NCBI GenBank assembly: GCA_963791625.1
Contig: CAWBTA010000015.1
Span: 992,001-1,056,000, forward strand
Direction: 5' to 3'
Origin: JANMCE01 sp963791625
Lineage (GTDB): Bacteria > Actinomycetota > Acidimicrobiia > Acidimicrobiales > Ilumatobacteraceae
DNA length: 64,000 nt
Under the pieces are notes generated by a model. It ran no database searches, was not told the DNA's origin, and saw only the letters and a program-made list of their open reading frames with translations. Made by a program: the position numbers and the translations under genes. Below, piece after piece: positions 52,937 to 62,712 of the stretch; the stretch's first letter is position 1, and each line of letters begins with the position of its first letter.

Positions 52937-55383
52937 ATGTCCGACACCGACCACCCCGTATTCAACGACCGCTACGAAGTGCATTCGCGCATCGGACGAG
53001 GCGGCATGGCCGACGTGTTCTTGGCCCGCGACCGGTTGCTCGACCGCCCCGTGGCCGTCAAGGTGCTGTTCCCCGAGTACGCCACCGACCCCAGCTTCGT
53101 TGAACGGTTCCGCCGTGAGGCGCAGTCGGCCGCCAATCTGACCCACCCGAACATCGTCGGTGTGTACGACTGGGGCCGTCAGGGCTCCACCTATTTCATC
53201 GTGATGGAATACGTGAACGGCCGCTCGCTGGCCGACATTCTCCGCGCCGATGGCGTCATCCTCCCCCAGCGTGCCGCCGACGTTGCGTTCGATGTTGCTG
53301 GCGCGCTCGGCTTCGCGCACGCATCCAACGTGGTGCACCGTGATGTGAAGCCCGGCAACATTTTGGTGAACCCGGCCGGCGCGGTGAAGGTGGCCGACTT
53401 CGGCATCGCCCGCGCCCTCAACTCGGCCCACGAGCAGGATCTCACCCAAGCCGGCGCCGTCATGGGCACCGCCACCTACTTCTCACCCGAGCAGGCCCAA
53501 GGCGCCACGCCCGACCCGCGCAGCGATCTGTATTCGCTCGGCATCGTCATGTACGAAATGGTGTGCGGCAAGCCACCGTTCACCGGTGACAACCCCGTCG
53601 CAATTGCATACAAGCAGGTGCACGAGATGCCGCGTCGCCTGCGCGACGTGGCGCCCGAGGTTCCGGCCGATTACGAAGCCATCGTCATGAAGCTGCTCTC
53701 GAAGAGTCCCGCCAACCGCTACGCCGACGGTGACGAACTACGCGCCGACCTCAAGCGCTTCCGCGATGGTCTTCCCGTGGCGGCCACGCCCCGCCCGGCT
53801 GCAACCGTTGCGCCGGTCGCTCCCACCACGATCAACGCACCGGTCACGCCCGCTCGTGGAACCGAGATCGTCCGCCCGGCAGCAGCCACCACTGTGCAAC
53901 CGCGTCAGCAGCCCCAGCCGGTTCCGAGCCAGCCCGCCCGGGTCAGCAACGACCCCATGATCGCCCAACAGCAACGCCCCGCCGCCCGACCGGCGCCCAC
54001 TGGGCCCGCGTACGATGACGAGCCCAAGCGCACCGCCTGGTACGTCGCCGCCGGCGTCCTGGTGCTTGTCCTGGCCGGTCTGCTCACCTGGTTCCTCACC
54101 AACTCCAACAAGACCAGCAAGCCACCGGCCGACGCGCAGGTCATCATTCCCAGCGACCTCATCAATCAGCCGCTTGAGATCGTGCAGCAGAAGCTGCGCG
54201 ATCTCAAACTCAATCCAATTCCTGAGCCCAGAGTCACCGACCAGGCTGTGCTCGGCAATGTCTTCCTGCTGGATCCGGCCGGTGGCGCTTCGGTACCAGC
54301 CCTCTCCAATGTGAAGGTCATCTACAGCGCTGCGCCCAACAAGAAGACCATCATCAACTTCGTTGGCGGTACCGACGTCGCGGCCAAGACGAACCTGACG
54401 GCGCTCGGCCTGCCGTTCGTCATTAACGGTGTCGAGTCGGCCGACAAGCCGGCTGGCACCGTCATAGCGCAGGATCCGCTGCCCGGCGACTATCCGCCCG
54501 GCACTAAGGTTACCCTCACCATTTCCAACGGGGTCACCCAGGTCGCGCTGCCCAACATCACCGGTCTCGGCCGCGATGCTGCCATTAGCCAACTCACGGC
54601 GCTCGGCCTGAAACCCAGCTCTGAGCTGGCCGCCAGCGATACCGTCGAGAAGGACAAGGTCATCGGTTATAAGCCCGACCAGGTACCCACCGTTCCGAAG
54701 GACTCGCCGATCGTGATCCTGGTATCCAGCGGCATCGGCGATCAGGTCGTGCCCGGCCTCGCCGGCCTCACGCAGGATGAAGCCTTCGCCAAGATCCAGG
54801 AAGCTGGCTTCCTCGTCGGCAACCCTGCTATCAAAGGACGTGTTGCTCGGCGGACCCGAAGACGGCAAGGTTGTCGGCCCAGGATCCGCCCGCGAACGCC
54901 AAGGCCGCCAAGAAGTCCAAAATCACCGTCACCATCGGTCGCGGCGTCGCCCCCGCCACCACCACGACCCTCGCCCCGACCACCACCACGACTATCGCTG
55001 CTACCACCACAACCGTCGCCCCGGCACCGTCGTTCGGTGTTGCCGTGACGGTAAAGAAGACCGGTGCCGCCGACTCCACCTACGGCGAGACAGCCACCGC
55101 TGGGGCGACCGCGAGCTACACGTGGCGCATCGTCGTCACCAACACGGGCAACACAACGCTGACTGGGTTCAGCATCACCTCCACCGTGCCGGCCTGCATC
55201 TTCACGCCCGATGCGTTCGACGTCGCGGCCGGAGCTGGCAAGACGTTCGAGTGCACGACGGCGGGAATCTCCACGGTCGGGGCGCTCACCAACACGGCCA
55301 CGGTGAAGCCGACCGCATCATCGGCAGGGGCTGTTCCTGGCCCGAAGTCTGACGGCGCCATCGCCACCACCACCGCCCCCTGA
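52937..55383 (+). CDS. pknB: Ser/Thr kinase PknB with PASTA repeats and extra C-terminal domain (frame interrupted twice)
   Basis: Kinase domain (IGRGGMADVFLARD, AVKVLF, VVHRDVKPGNILV, VADFGIARAL), membrane helix (AWYVAAGVLVLVLAGLLTW), then about four PASTA repeats. Two single-base insertions (AAA at 54833-54835; GG at 54876-54877) shift the frame; the corrected reading NPAIKDVLLGGPEDGKVV then AQDPPANAKAAKKSKITVTI finishes the last PASTA repeat. A Thr-rich linker leads to a DUF11-like beta domain (TASYTWRIVVTNTGNTTLTG, with two Cys) absent from standard PknB. It senses muropeptides or lipid II and controls wall synthesis through FhaA, FhaB and others. Confidence 0.9.
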
Positions 55384-55411
55384 GGTTTGACTGCAGGAAC
55401 GCTCGTCGGGC

Positions 55412-55996
55412 TCAGACCGCAGCGGCCTGGCGGAGGAAGTTGCGCAGGAGGTCGTGGCCGGCGGCGGTGAGGATGGACTCGGGGTGGAACTGCACGCCTT
55501 CGATCGGGAAGTCGCGATGACGCAGGCCCATGATGGTGCCGTCGTCGGTGGTGGCCGTTACCTCAAGGCAGTCGGGCACGGTGGACGGCTCAACCACGAG
55601 TGAGTGGTAGCGGGTCGCCACCAGCGGGTTGGGCAGGCCGGCGAACACGCCGACATCGTGGTGGTTCACCATCGATGTCTTGCCGTGCATCAACTCGCGT
55701 GCCCGAACCACGTCGCCGCCGAAGACCTGACCGATTGCCTGATGCCCGAGGCACACCCCGAAGATCGGCTTCACGCCGGCGCCGGCGCGGATCAGATCAA
55801 GCATGATGCCCGCATCCTCAGGGCGACCAGGGCCGGGCGACAGAAGGATGCAGTCCACATCGAGCGCAAGCGCCTCGGTGACCGTGAGCTCATCATTGCG
55901 GTAGACGATTGGTTCGGCTCCGAGTTCACCGAGATACTGCACCAGGTTGTAGACGAAGCTGTCGTAGTTGTCGATCACCAGAACACGGGGGGCCAT
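55412..55996 (-). CDS. Glutamine amidotransferase, anthranilate/aminodeoxychorismate synthase component II
   Basis: A 194-residue class I glutamine amidotransferase: VIDNYDSFVYNLVQYLGELG, oxyanion motif LLSPGPGRPEDAG, nucleophile GVCLGHQAIGQ and the His-Glu pair in GVQFHPESI. It supplies ammonia to chorismate-using synthases of tryptophan or folate synthesis (TrpG/PabA). The gene sits between pknB and crgA, as in mycobacteria; no component I is adjacent. TrpG and PabA cannot be told apart by sequence, and one protein often serves both. Confidence 0.95.
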   Translation of the reverse strand: MAPRVLVIDNYDSFVYNLVQYLGELGAEPIVYRNDELTVTEALALDVDCILLSPGPGRPEDAGIMLDLIRAGAGVKPIFGVCLGHQAIGQVFGGDVVRARELMHGKTSMVNHHDVGVFAGLPNPLVATRYHSLVVEPSTVPDCLEVTATTDDGTIMGLRHRDFPIEGVQFHPESILTAAGHDLLRNFLRQAAAV

Positions 55997-56061
55997 GGCG
56001 TAAGCCTGCCCGTTCGGAGCACCACTGTCGAACGCGTTGTTCCACTAGAGTGTCTGGTCTT

Positions 56062-56412
56062 ATGGCACCTCCGAAGCGCAAGACTGGCGGCCGCATCACC
56101 CCGAAGGGCACCCGCCCCGGCGACCTGCCCACCGCGGCGGCTCCAACCGCAGGTGGTACGACTGACACCGCTGAGTCGGCCCACCGCACCCCGACCGCGT
56201 CCAAGCGCTACACCCCGCCAGCCGTCAACGTGAAGCAGCCGAGTCCGACGTGGGTCCCTGTGCTGATGTTCGCCCTGTGGATTATCGGGGCGCTGGTCAT
56301 CATGCTGAACTACATCCAGCACGTTCTGCCCGGTGTTCCGAACAATTGGTACCTCATGGTGGGTCTGGCGCTCATCCTCTTAGGTCTCTTTGTCGCCACA
56401 CAGTACCGCTGA
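56062..56412 (+). CDS. crgA: Cell division protein CrgA
   Basis: A 116-residue protein with a basic, disordered N-terminus (MAPPKRKTGGRITPKGT) and the CrgA hallmark of two membrane helices (WVPVLMFALWIIGALVIMLNY and WYLMVGLALILLGLFVATQY) joined by a short Pro/Asn loop. It recruits wall-synthesis proteins to the septum. Divergent from pabA/trpG and conserved in this position across Actinomycetota. Confidence 0.95.
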   Translation: MAPPKRKTGGRITPKGTRPGDLPTAAAPTAGGTTDTAESAHRTPTASKRYTPPAVNVKQPSPTWVPVLMFALWIIGALVIMLNYIQHVLPGVPNNWYLMVGLALILLGLFVATQYR

Positions 56413-56492
56413 CGAGGGCATTTCTCACCGACAGCGGTCAGACGTCAACTTTCCGTCAAGGCAAACTCTGTGGGTGGTCACTGTGAACAGGG

Positions 56493-56513
56493 TTGTCCAC
56501 AGATAGTGGATAA
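56493..56513. promoter_or_regulatory. Inverted pair of DnaA-box-like sites
   Basis: TTGTCCACA (56493-56501) and AGTGGATAA (56505-56513, complement TTATCCACT) face each other in the 109-base gap after crgA. Both match the DnaA-box consensus at eight of nine or better. Only two boxes are seen, so regulatory binding or a decayed site is more likely than a full origin. Confidence 0.5.
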
Positions 56514-56521
56514 CCCAACCT

Positions 56522-56788
56522 CTAGTCGAACGATGGGGCGTAGAGGTCCATGTCTTCCATACAGTGACGTGGAGGTTCAGGTTCCTCGTTCGGCGCAGCG
56601 GTCAGGCGGGCCTCGGCGCCACAGATCGAACACCTATAGCGCAGGTTGACCTTACGAAGCTCACCCTCTGGCGGAGGTGCGGGTAGTGGCGTACCCATCG
56701 AGCGCAACAAGCCGACACCGATCTTCAAGATGATCGCCGCGGCGGCAATCGCGACGAAGAAACCGAAGAGCGAACCGAGCGATGGCAT
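56522..56788 (-). CDS. Small membrane protein with CxxC motif
   Basis: An 88-residue protein with one N-terminal membrane helix (LFGFFVAIAAAAIILKIGVGLL) and a short cytoplasmic domain containing YRCSICGAEARLT and a third Cys in PPRHCMED, a likely zinc ribbon remnant. Divergent from kdpD (49 bases apart). Short proteins of this type are common near actinobacterial cell-cycle clusters; function unknown. Confidence 0.7.
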   Translation of the reverse strand: MPSLGSLFGFFVAIAAAAIILKIGVGLLRSMGTPLPAPPPEGELRKVNLRYRCSICGAEARLTAAPNEEPEPPRHCMEDMDLYAPSFD

Positions 56789-56837
56789 AGCTGAATCGTA
56801 CGCCGCGGCCGAGCGATAGCAGGGCAGACTGGGTGGA

Positions 56838-59306
56838 ATGAGAGGTCGGCTTCGGGTCTACTTGGGCGCAGCGCCGGGGGTCGGCAAGACGCACGCCATG
56901 TTGGATGAAGGGGCGCGGCGGGCAGCGCGGGGGCGCGATGTCGTCATTGGCGTGTTGACTGATAGCGGCCGACCGAGGCTGGCGAGCGCCGCAGAGCGGC
57001 TGGAACGAGTGGCAGCTGACCCGGTGGCACCAGGTGAGATGGACGTGGCGGCAGTACTGGCTCGTGGTCCGCAGTTGGTGCTGGTGGATGACCTGGCCCA
57101 CGCGTTGCCCGATGGGCGCAGTCGAGCAGACCAAGTTCAGACCCTGCTTGATGCCGGCATCGACGTGGTCACGACCATCAACATCACGAATGTCGCGTCG
57201 TTGCGTGACACCGTCGCTGGGATCGTCGGGACAGCCCCGACGGAGACGGTGCCGGACGCGCTCATCCGGTCGGACCAGATTGAGTTGGTGGATATCAGCC
57301 CGGTCGCGTTGCGGCGACGGTTGGCTCACGGCCACATCTATCCGCCGGAGGCGGTCGATAGCGCCGTCGCAAACCTCTTTCGGCCGCAGGTCCTGGGCGC
57401 GCTACGACAACTCGCCCTGCTGTGGCTGGCCGATCGGGTCGAAGAACAACTCGACCCCGCAGCGCCAACCAGACTCGCCGATGAGACGGCGGACGTGCGG
57501 GAACGGATCGTGGTGGCTCTGGGAGGCGAAGGCGGAGACCTGCTCGTTCGTCGGGCCGCCCGCATTGCCGGCCGGACCGGCGCACAGTTGCTCGGTATCC
57601 ACGTCGCGGCAGGCGGCCGGACACCAGGCCCCGACCTTGAGCAGCAGCGGGCGCTCCTGATCGGCCTTGGGGGCGTATACCGCGAAGTAGTAGGGGACGA
57701 TGTCGCCGCTGCGCTCGCCGCGGTCGCCCGGGCCGAACAAGCCACCCAGGTCGTGCTCGGCGCCCGCGCCAAACCCCGTGGCACCCGACGGAACCAATCG
57801 GTCGTCCATGACCTCATCGGCAAGCTCGGTCAAGCCGACATTCACGTCGTCACGACCGCCCAAACCGACCTCCGGCCACTTCCGCTGGCGCTGTTGCGGG
57901 GGCGGCCTCGCCGAGGTCGGCGCAACTCGATGCTTGGCTGGCTGCTGTGTTTCGTCGGTCTACCGCTGTTGACTATCGCTCTCTCCGCTGCACATCGCCA
58001 CGTCTCGGTGAGTTCAGCCCTTCTGCTCGACCTTTGCCTCGTCCTCGCAGTTGCAGCGTTGGCGGGCCTTCGAGCCGGGTTTACCGCGTCGGTGCTGGCC
58101 TTCGGGTTGACCAACTGGTTCCTGACACCGCCGTTGCACACCCTGTCGGTGGGGGATGCCGAGCACTCGGTGGCGCTCGGCGTATTCGTCTTCGTGACCG
58201 TCGTCGTCAGCTTGCTCGTCGACCGAGCGGCGCGCCGATCAATCGATGCGCAGGGAGCGCGGGCCGACGCCGAGGCGTTGGCTCGATCGGCGGCCACGCT
58301 CGTCGGGTCAGCCGAGCCGTTGCCGCTCCTGCTGGAACAGATCCGATCCACCTTCGGACTCGCGTCGGCATCAGTTCTGGAACGCAACGGCGACAGCTGG
58401 TGGCCGACCGAGATGACTGGCACACCACAGCTGTCGGATCCCTCACAGGGCACCTCGATTTCGCTCGCCACGAACGGCTCGCTCCAACTGGTGATCTCCG
58501 CCAACGCGCTGCGACCAGAGCAACTCGAAGTCTTGCGAGCGTTCGCCGACCAACTCGCCGTAGCCGTCGAATCCCGACGTCTTCGAGCCGACGCCGCGAA
58601 CGCCGACCTGCTCGCCGAAGCCGACGCGATGCGATCGTCGTTGCTGCAGGCCGTGTCCCACGACTTTCGAACCCCGCTCGCCACTATCAAATCCTCCGCG
58701 TCGGGCCTCCTTGCCAGCGGCGCGGCCATTTCCCCCTCAGATCGCAACGTGTTGCTCACCGACATCGACAACGCGGCCGACCGGCTCGACCGGATGGTGC
58801 GCAACCTGCTCGACCTGAGCCGATTGCAGGCGGGCGCAGTGCAGCTCAGCTTGCAGGCCGTGGCGCTCGAAGACGTGGTGGCCGCCGGGCTCAACGGTCT
58901 GCCTGCCGACGGTCACCGTCTCGTGGTCGATGTCTCTGAGGAGCTTCCCTTGGTGCTGGCCGACGCCGCGCTACTGGAACGTGCCATCGCCAACTTGGCA
59001 TCCAACGCGTTGGCATGGTCGCCGACCGAGACCTCGGTGCGGGTCGTGGCAGGACGGGTCGGAGATGTTGTCGACCTGCGCATCGTGGACCGCGGTCCGG
59101 GTATCGCGCTCGAAGATCGCGCCCGGGCGACCGTGCCATTCCAACGTCTCGGTGACCGATCAAGCGACGCCGGTGCGGGCCTCGGCCTGGCCATCGCCAA
59201 GGGATTCATAGAGGCCATGGGTGCCGAACTCGAAATGGACGACACGCCCGGTGGCGGGCTTACCGTTACCATCCTCATCCCGACCGCCGATCTGGAGGAA
59301 CGCTGA
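56838..59306 (+). CDS. kdpD: Sensor histidine kinase KdpD
   Basis: An 822-residue osmosensitive K+ sensor kinase. N-terminal KdpD domain with Walker A GAAPGVGKT and LVDDLAHALPDG; a Usp-like domain (residues about 215-345), which in other bacteria can bind c-di-AMP; DUF4118 membrane helices (residues 360-465); a GAF-like region; HisKA box AVSHDFRTPLATIKSS with the phospho-His; and an HATPase domain (LASNALAWSPTE, GAGLGLAIAKGF). Followed by kdpE after two bases. No kdpFABC genes are present in the window. Confidence 0.93.
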   Translation: MRGRLRVYLGAAPGVGKTHAMLDEGARRAARGRDVVIGVLTDSGRPRLASAAERLERVAADPVAPGEMDVAAVLARGPQLVLVDDLAHALPDGRSRADQVQTLLDAGIDVVTTINITNVASLRDTVAGIVGTAPTETVPDALIRSDQIELVDISPVALRRRLAHGHIYPPEAVDSAVANLFRPQVLGALRQLALLWLADRVEEQLDPAAPTRLADETADVRERIVVALGGEGGDLLVRRAARIAGRTGAQLLGIHVAAGGRTPGPDLEQQRALLIGLGGVYREVVGDDVAAALAAVARAEQATQVVLGARAKPRGTRRNQSVVHDLIGKLGQADIHVVTTAQTDLRPLPLALLRGRPRRGRRNSMLGWLLCFVGLPLLTIALSAAHRHVSVSSALLLDLCLVLAVAALAGLRAGFTASVLAFGLTNWFLTPPLHTLSVGDAEHSVALGVFVFVTVVVSLLVDRAARRSIDAQGARADAEALARSAATLVGSAEPLPLLLEQIRSTFGLASASVLERNGDSWWPTEMTGTPQLSDPSQGTSISLATNGSLQLVISANALRPEQLEVLRAFADQLAVAVESRRLRADAANADLLAEADAMRSSLLQAVSHDFRTPLATIKSSASGLLASGAAISPSDRNVLLTDIDNAADRLDRMVRNLLDLSRLQAGAVQLSLQAVALEDVVAAGLNGLPADGHRLVVDVSEELPLVLADAALLERAIANLASNALAWSPTETSVRVVAGRVGDVVDLRIVDRGPGIALEDRARATVPFQRLGDRSSDAGAGLGLAIAKGFIEAMGAELEMDDTPGGGLTVTILIPTADLEER

Positions 59307-59308
59307 GT

Positions 59309-59986
59309 ATGCGCATCCTTGTCGTAGACGATGAGCCCCAGATCCGCCGCTCGCTCGACATCAACCTGCGCGCCCATGGTTACAGCGTCGACCTCGCGGC
59401 CGACGGCGAGGAAGCGTTACGGAAAGCCACTACTGGCCTACCCGACCTGGTGCTGCTCGACCTCGGGCTTCCCGGCCTCGACGGACTTGATGTGATCCGG
59501 GGCCTGCGCGGTTGGACAAGCGTGCCGATCATCGTGCTGTCGGCACGCGATGGCGACGGCAGCAAGGTGCTGGCGCTGGACGCAGGGGCGGATGACTATG
59601 TGACGAAGCCATTCAGTATCAACGAGCTCTTGGCCCGTGTACGGGCCGGGTTGCGGCGACACCACCCGCAGGACCAGGAGAACGCGCTCATTCAAGTCGG
59701 CACCCTCACCATCGACCTCGCCGCCAAACGGTTGACCCGACGCGGCGAAGTGGTCCATCTCACACCGCTGGAATGGTCGATCGTAGAACAACTCGTGCGG
59801 CATCCTGGGCGGCTCGTCACCCAACGACAGCTACTCCAAGCCGTCTGGGGCCCGGCGTATGAGACCGAAACCAACTACCTCCGGGTGCACCTCGCCGCCA
59901 TCCGACGCAAGCTCGAAGACAACCCCAGCCAACCCCGCTTCTTCATCACCGAACCCGGCATCGGCTACCGCTTCGAGGCTTCTTAA
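59309..59986 (+). CDS. kdpE: Response regulator KdpE
   Basis: A 225-residue OmpR-family regulator. Receiver domain with VVDDEPQIRR, phospho-Asp in DLVLLDLGLPGLDG and the Lys in DYVTKPFSI; C-terminal winged HTH (VVHLTPLEWSIVEQLVRHPG, TNYLRVHLAAIRRKLED, ITEPGIGYRFEA). Partner of KdpD. With no kdp pump genes following, the K+ transporter at 60065 is the nearest plausible target. Confidence 0.95.
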   Translation: MRILVVDDEPQIRRSLDINLRAHGYSVDLAADGEEALRKATTGLPDLVLLDLGLPGLDGLDVIRGLRGWTSVPIIVLSARDGDGSKVLALDAGADDYVTKPFSINELLARVRAGLRRHHPQDQENALIQVGTLTIDLAAKRLTRRGEVVHLTPLEWSIVEQLVRHPGRLVTQRQLLQAVWGPAYETETNYLRVHLAAIRRKLEDNPSQPRFFITEPGIGYRFEAS

Positions 59987-60064
59987 CGCGGTCTTAGCGC
60001 TCAGCCGGGAATCTTGGCGGCGGCTATACGCCACCGGTCGGGAGCGAGGGGTTGCATTGAAGGC

Positions 60065-62464
60065 ATGCTCATCGATCACGATGCTCCACCACGGCCATCG
60101 GCCAAGCCACGCCCGCCGACGCCTACGGCGACACAAGCGACGTTGACGGAACCGACGTCGTATCGACTGAAGCGGCGGTTGCTCGGCAAGCCGTTACATT
60201 CCGAGCAACTGCAACACGAGACGCTCGGCAAGCCGACGGCCCTTGCAGTGTTTGCGTCCGACAACTTGTCGTCGTGCGCGTACGCGACCGAGGAAATCTT
60301 GCGGGTCCTCGTGCCCTACATCGGCCTCGCTGCGTTCAGTCTGGTGACACCGATCACCGTTGCGCTGTTGGTGGTCTTGGGGTTCCTGATCCTGTCCTAC
60401 CGGCAGACGATCAAGGCGTACCCGTCCGCTGGTGGCGCCTACATCGTGACTCGCGACAACTTCGGACTCATGCCTGCCCAGGTCGCCGGCGTGGCGCTTC
60501 TCACCGACTACATTCTCACCGTTGCAGTGTCGGTCGCGGCCGGTAGCGATGCGTTGGCCTCGGCCTTCCCCATGTTCGAACCGGCCAAACATTGGATCGC
60601 CATCGGCTTCGTCGTGCTCATCGCCTACGGCAACCTGCGCGGCACCAAGGAGTCGGGCAAGCTGTTCGCGGCGCCGACGTACTTCTTTGTGGTCAACATG
60701 TTCGTGCTGATCGGGGCCGGTATCTACCGAGTGGTCTCGGCCACGTTGGTGCCGAGCCCCACCAACCTTGCCGGTATGGAGAAACTCGGGAGACACAGCG
60801 GCAACAGCGTGCTGATGGGCGCGTCGATCTTTATCGCCCTCAAGGCATTCGGGTCCGGCGGCGCCGCGGTCACTGGCGTGGAAGCGATCTCGAACGGCGT
60901 CCCAGCGTTCCGCGCTCCGGCCTGGAAGAACGCCCGCGACACCCTTATGGTGATGGGTGGCCTGCTCGGGTTCATGTTCCTCGGCCTCTCCATGCTGGCT
61001 GCCCGCACCCACGCCATGCCGTATGACAACGGCGTGCCGTCGGTGATCTCCCAGGTCGGCAAATCGATCTATGGCACTTCGGCGGTCGGCAATTTGCTCT
61101 TCTACTGCCTGCAGGCCGGCACCATGCTGATTCTGGTCCTGGCCGCCAACACCAGCTTCGCCGACTTCCCCCGGCTGGCGTCGTTCCACGCCGGAGATAA
61201 CTTCATGCCCCGCCAGTTCATGGTGCGCGGCCATCGCCTTGTCTTCTCCAACGGCATCATCTTCCTCGCCGGAGCCGCCATCGCCACGCTGCTGGCCACG
61301 GGAGGCGAAGTCAGCCGCCTGATCCCGCTGTATGCGATCGGCGTGTTCACCAGCTTCACGCTCAGCCAATCCGGTATGGCCAAGCATCACATCACCCACA
61401 AGGAAGAGGGCTGGAAGACCGGTCTGGTTATCAACGCCATCGGGGCGCTGCTGTCACTACTCGTGCTTGCGATCGTGGCGACCGTGAAGTTCAAGCAGGG
61501 TGCATGGGTCATCATCCTGCTCGTACCGATCATGGTCTACGGCTTGATGCGACTCAACAAGGCCTACGTCACAGAGGACGCCGAACTCCACGAGGACGTC
61601 AAGCAACTCGCCGAAGCCACCACGCTGCGCACACACGCCGTTGTCGTACTCGTTGACAAGCTTGACGCGGCCGCGGCCCGGGCCCTGCAGTATGCCCGCA
61701 CGCTCTCGGCCGACGATGTCCGCGCCGTACACTTCGACCTCGACGCCTGGGCCACCTCGGTGCTCGTAAAAACGTGGAGTGACTTGGGGATCTCCAGGTT
61801 CCCACTCGACATCATCGAATGCCCCGACCGCCGGATCCCCCGCTCCGCCCTGGAATTGGTCGATGACCTGACCGGCCGGCGGGATACCGAGCTGACCATC
61901 CTGATCCCCCGCCGTGAGTACACCAAGGTATGGCACCGTCTGCTGCACGACCGGTCCTCCAACGGCATCGTGGCCGCCCTGCGCGACATCCCGCACTGCA
62001 ACGTCACGATCATTCCCTACCATCTCGGTACCAGCGAATCGGCGAAGGCCGACCTCGCCCTCACCGCCGCACCGGCACCCTCGGCCGAGGCCATCCCTGG
62101 TGTCACCGCCGCACCTCGCACCGGGCCGGCCGTCTCCTACATGTCGGCGGCCGACCTACCGAGCGACCGCACACCCATCGCCTCGGTTGAGATGCGACAA
62201 CGCCTCACCATCGCCGGTCGGGTCCGGGCGATTCGAGTGCAACCGTGGGGTGGCAGCCCTGCCCTCGAACTGTCCCTGGCCGACGAGACCGGTAGCGTGA
62301 CCGTCGTGTTCCTCGGCCGCCGGGAGATCGGCGGTGTACGCCTCGGCACCATCATGAAGATCACCGGTACTACGGGCCAACACCACGGCATCAAAGCCAT
62401 CCTCAACCCCGACTTCCAGCTGATCTCCACCCCCGCCGAACCCATCAACCCCGACCACCACTAG
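60065..62464 (+). CDS. KimA-like potassium transporter (APC superfamily) with C-terminal OB-fold domain
   Basis: A 799-residue transporter with about 12 helices. The N-terminal block LLGKPLHSEQLQHETLGKPT, LAVFASDNLSSCAYATEEIL and YRQTIKAYPSAGGAYIVT matches the KimA/YdaO high-affinity K+ symporter family. A cytosolic Usp-like domain follows (THAVVVLVDKLDAAAARALQ), and the last 75 residues (RLTIAGRVRAIRVQPWGG, ELSLADETGSVTVVFLGRRE) form an OB fold. OB-fold proteins of this type usually stand beside trkA genes in Actinomycetota, so the fusion is unusual. ATG 60065 is chosen. Preceded by kdpDE. Confidence 0.8.
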   Translation: MLIDHDAPPRPSAKPRPPTPTATQATLTEPTSYRLKRRLLGKPLHSEQLQHETLGKPTALAVFASDNLSSCAYATEEILRVLVPYIGLAAFSLVTPITVALLVVLGFLILSYRQTIKAYPSAGGAYIVTRDNFGLMPAQVAGVALLTDYILTVAVSVAAGSDALASAFPMFEPAKHWIAIGFVVLIAYGNLRGTKESGKLFAAPTYFFVVNMFVLIGAGIYRVVSATLVPSPTNLAGMEKLGRHSGNSVLMGASIFIALKAFGSGGAAVTGVEAISNGVPAFRAPAWKNARDTLMVMGGLLGFMFLGLSMLAARTHAMPYDNGVPSVISQVGKSIYGTSAVGNLLFYCLQAGTMLILVLAANTSFADFPRLASFHAGDNFMPRQFMVRGHRLVFSNGIIFLAGAAIATLLATGGEVSRLIPLYAIGVFTSFTLSQSGMAKHHITHKEEGWKTGLVINAIGALLSLLVLAIVATVKFKQGAWVIILLVPIMVYGLMRLNKAYVTEDAELHEDVKQLAEATTLRTHAVVVLVDKLDAAAARALQYARTLSADDVRAVHFDLDAWATSVLVKTWSDLGISRFPLDIIECPDRRIPRSALELVDDLTGRRDTELTILIPRREYTKVWHRLLHDRSSNGIVAALRDIPHCNVTIIPYHLGTSESAKADLALTAAPAPSAEAIPGVTAAPRTGPAVSYMSAADLPSDRTPIASVEMRQRLTIAGRVRAIRVQPWGGSPALELSLADETGSVTVVFLGRREIGGVRLGTIMKITGTTGQHHGIKAILNPDFQLISTPAEPINPDHH

Positions 62465-62473
62465 CGCAGCGGG

Positions 62474-62599
62474 TTAGCGGGTGAAGAGGTCGGCGACGTC
62501 GAGGATGAAGCCGGCCGGTTCGGATGCGGCGGAGTTGATGGCGTCGCCGGCACCTGGACCGTAGGTAGCGAAGGGCAAGGGCACGACGGTCCGCTTCAC
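62474..62599 (-). CDS. Very small ORF or gene remnant
   Basis: From GTG 62599 the minus strand reads VKRTVVPLPFATYGPGAGDA then INSAASEPAGFILDVADLFTR and TAA, 41 residues with good third-position GC. The frame is open 33 further bases upstream to a TGA. It could be the C-terminal end of a lost gene or a small protein. No ribosome binding site is convincing. Confidence 0.3.
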   Translation of the reverse strand: MKRTVVPLPFATYGPGAGDAINSAASEPAGFILDVADLFTR

Positions 62600-62712
62600 C
62601 CTGTCGCGCTCAGCGGTACGACGCTGTTCGAATCAGTGCTCGAAAGCACGCCAGTCCACGACCCTATTGGTAGTGCCACGTTCGGGCGGTGCAGCGACAT
62701 TACGCTGCACCT

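Noticed and set aside
56493..56513. Chromosomal origin of replication
   Set aside because: Only two DnaA boxes, no AT-rich unwinding region and no dnaA or dnaN in the window.
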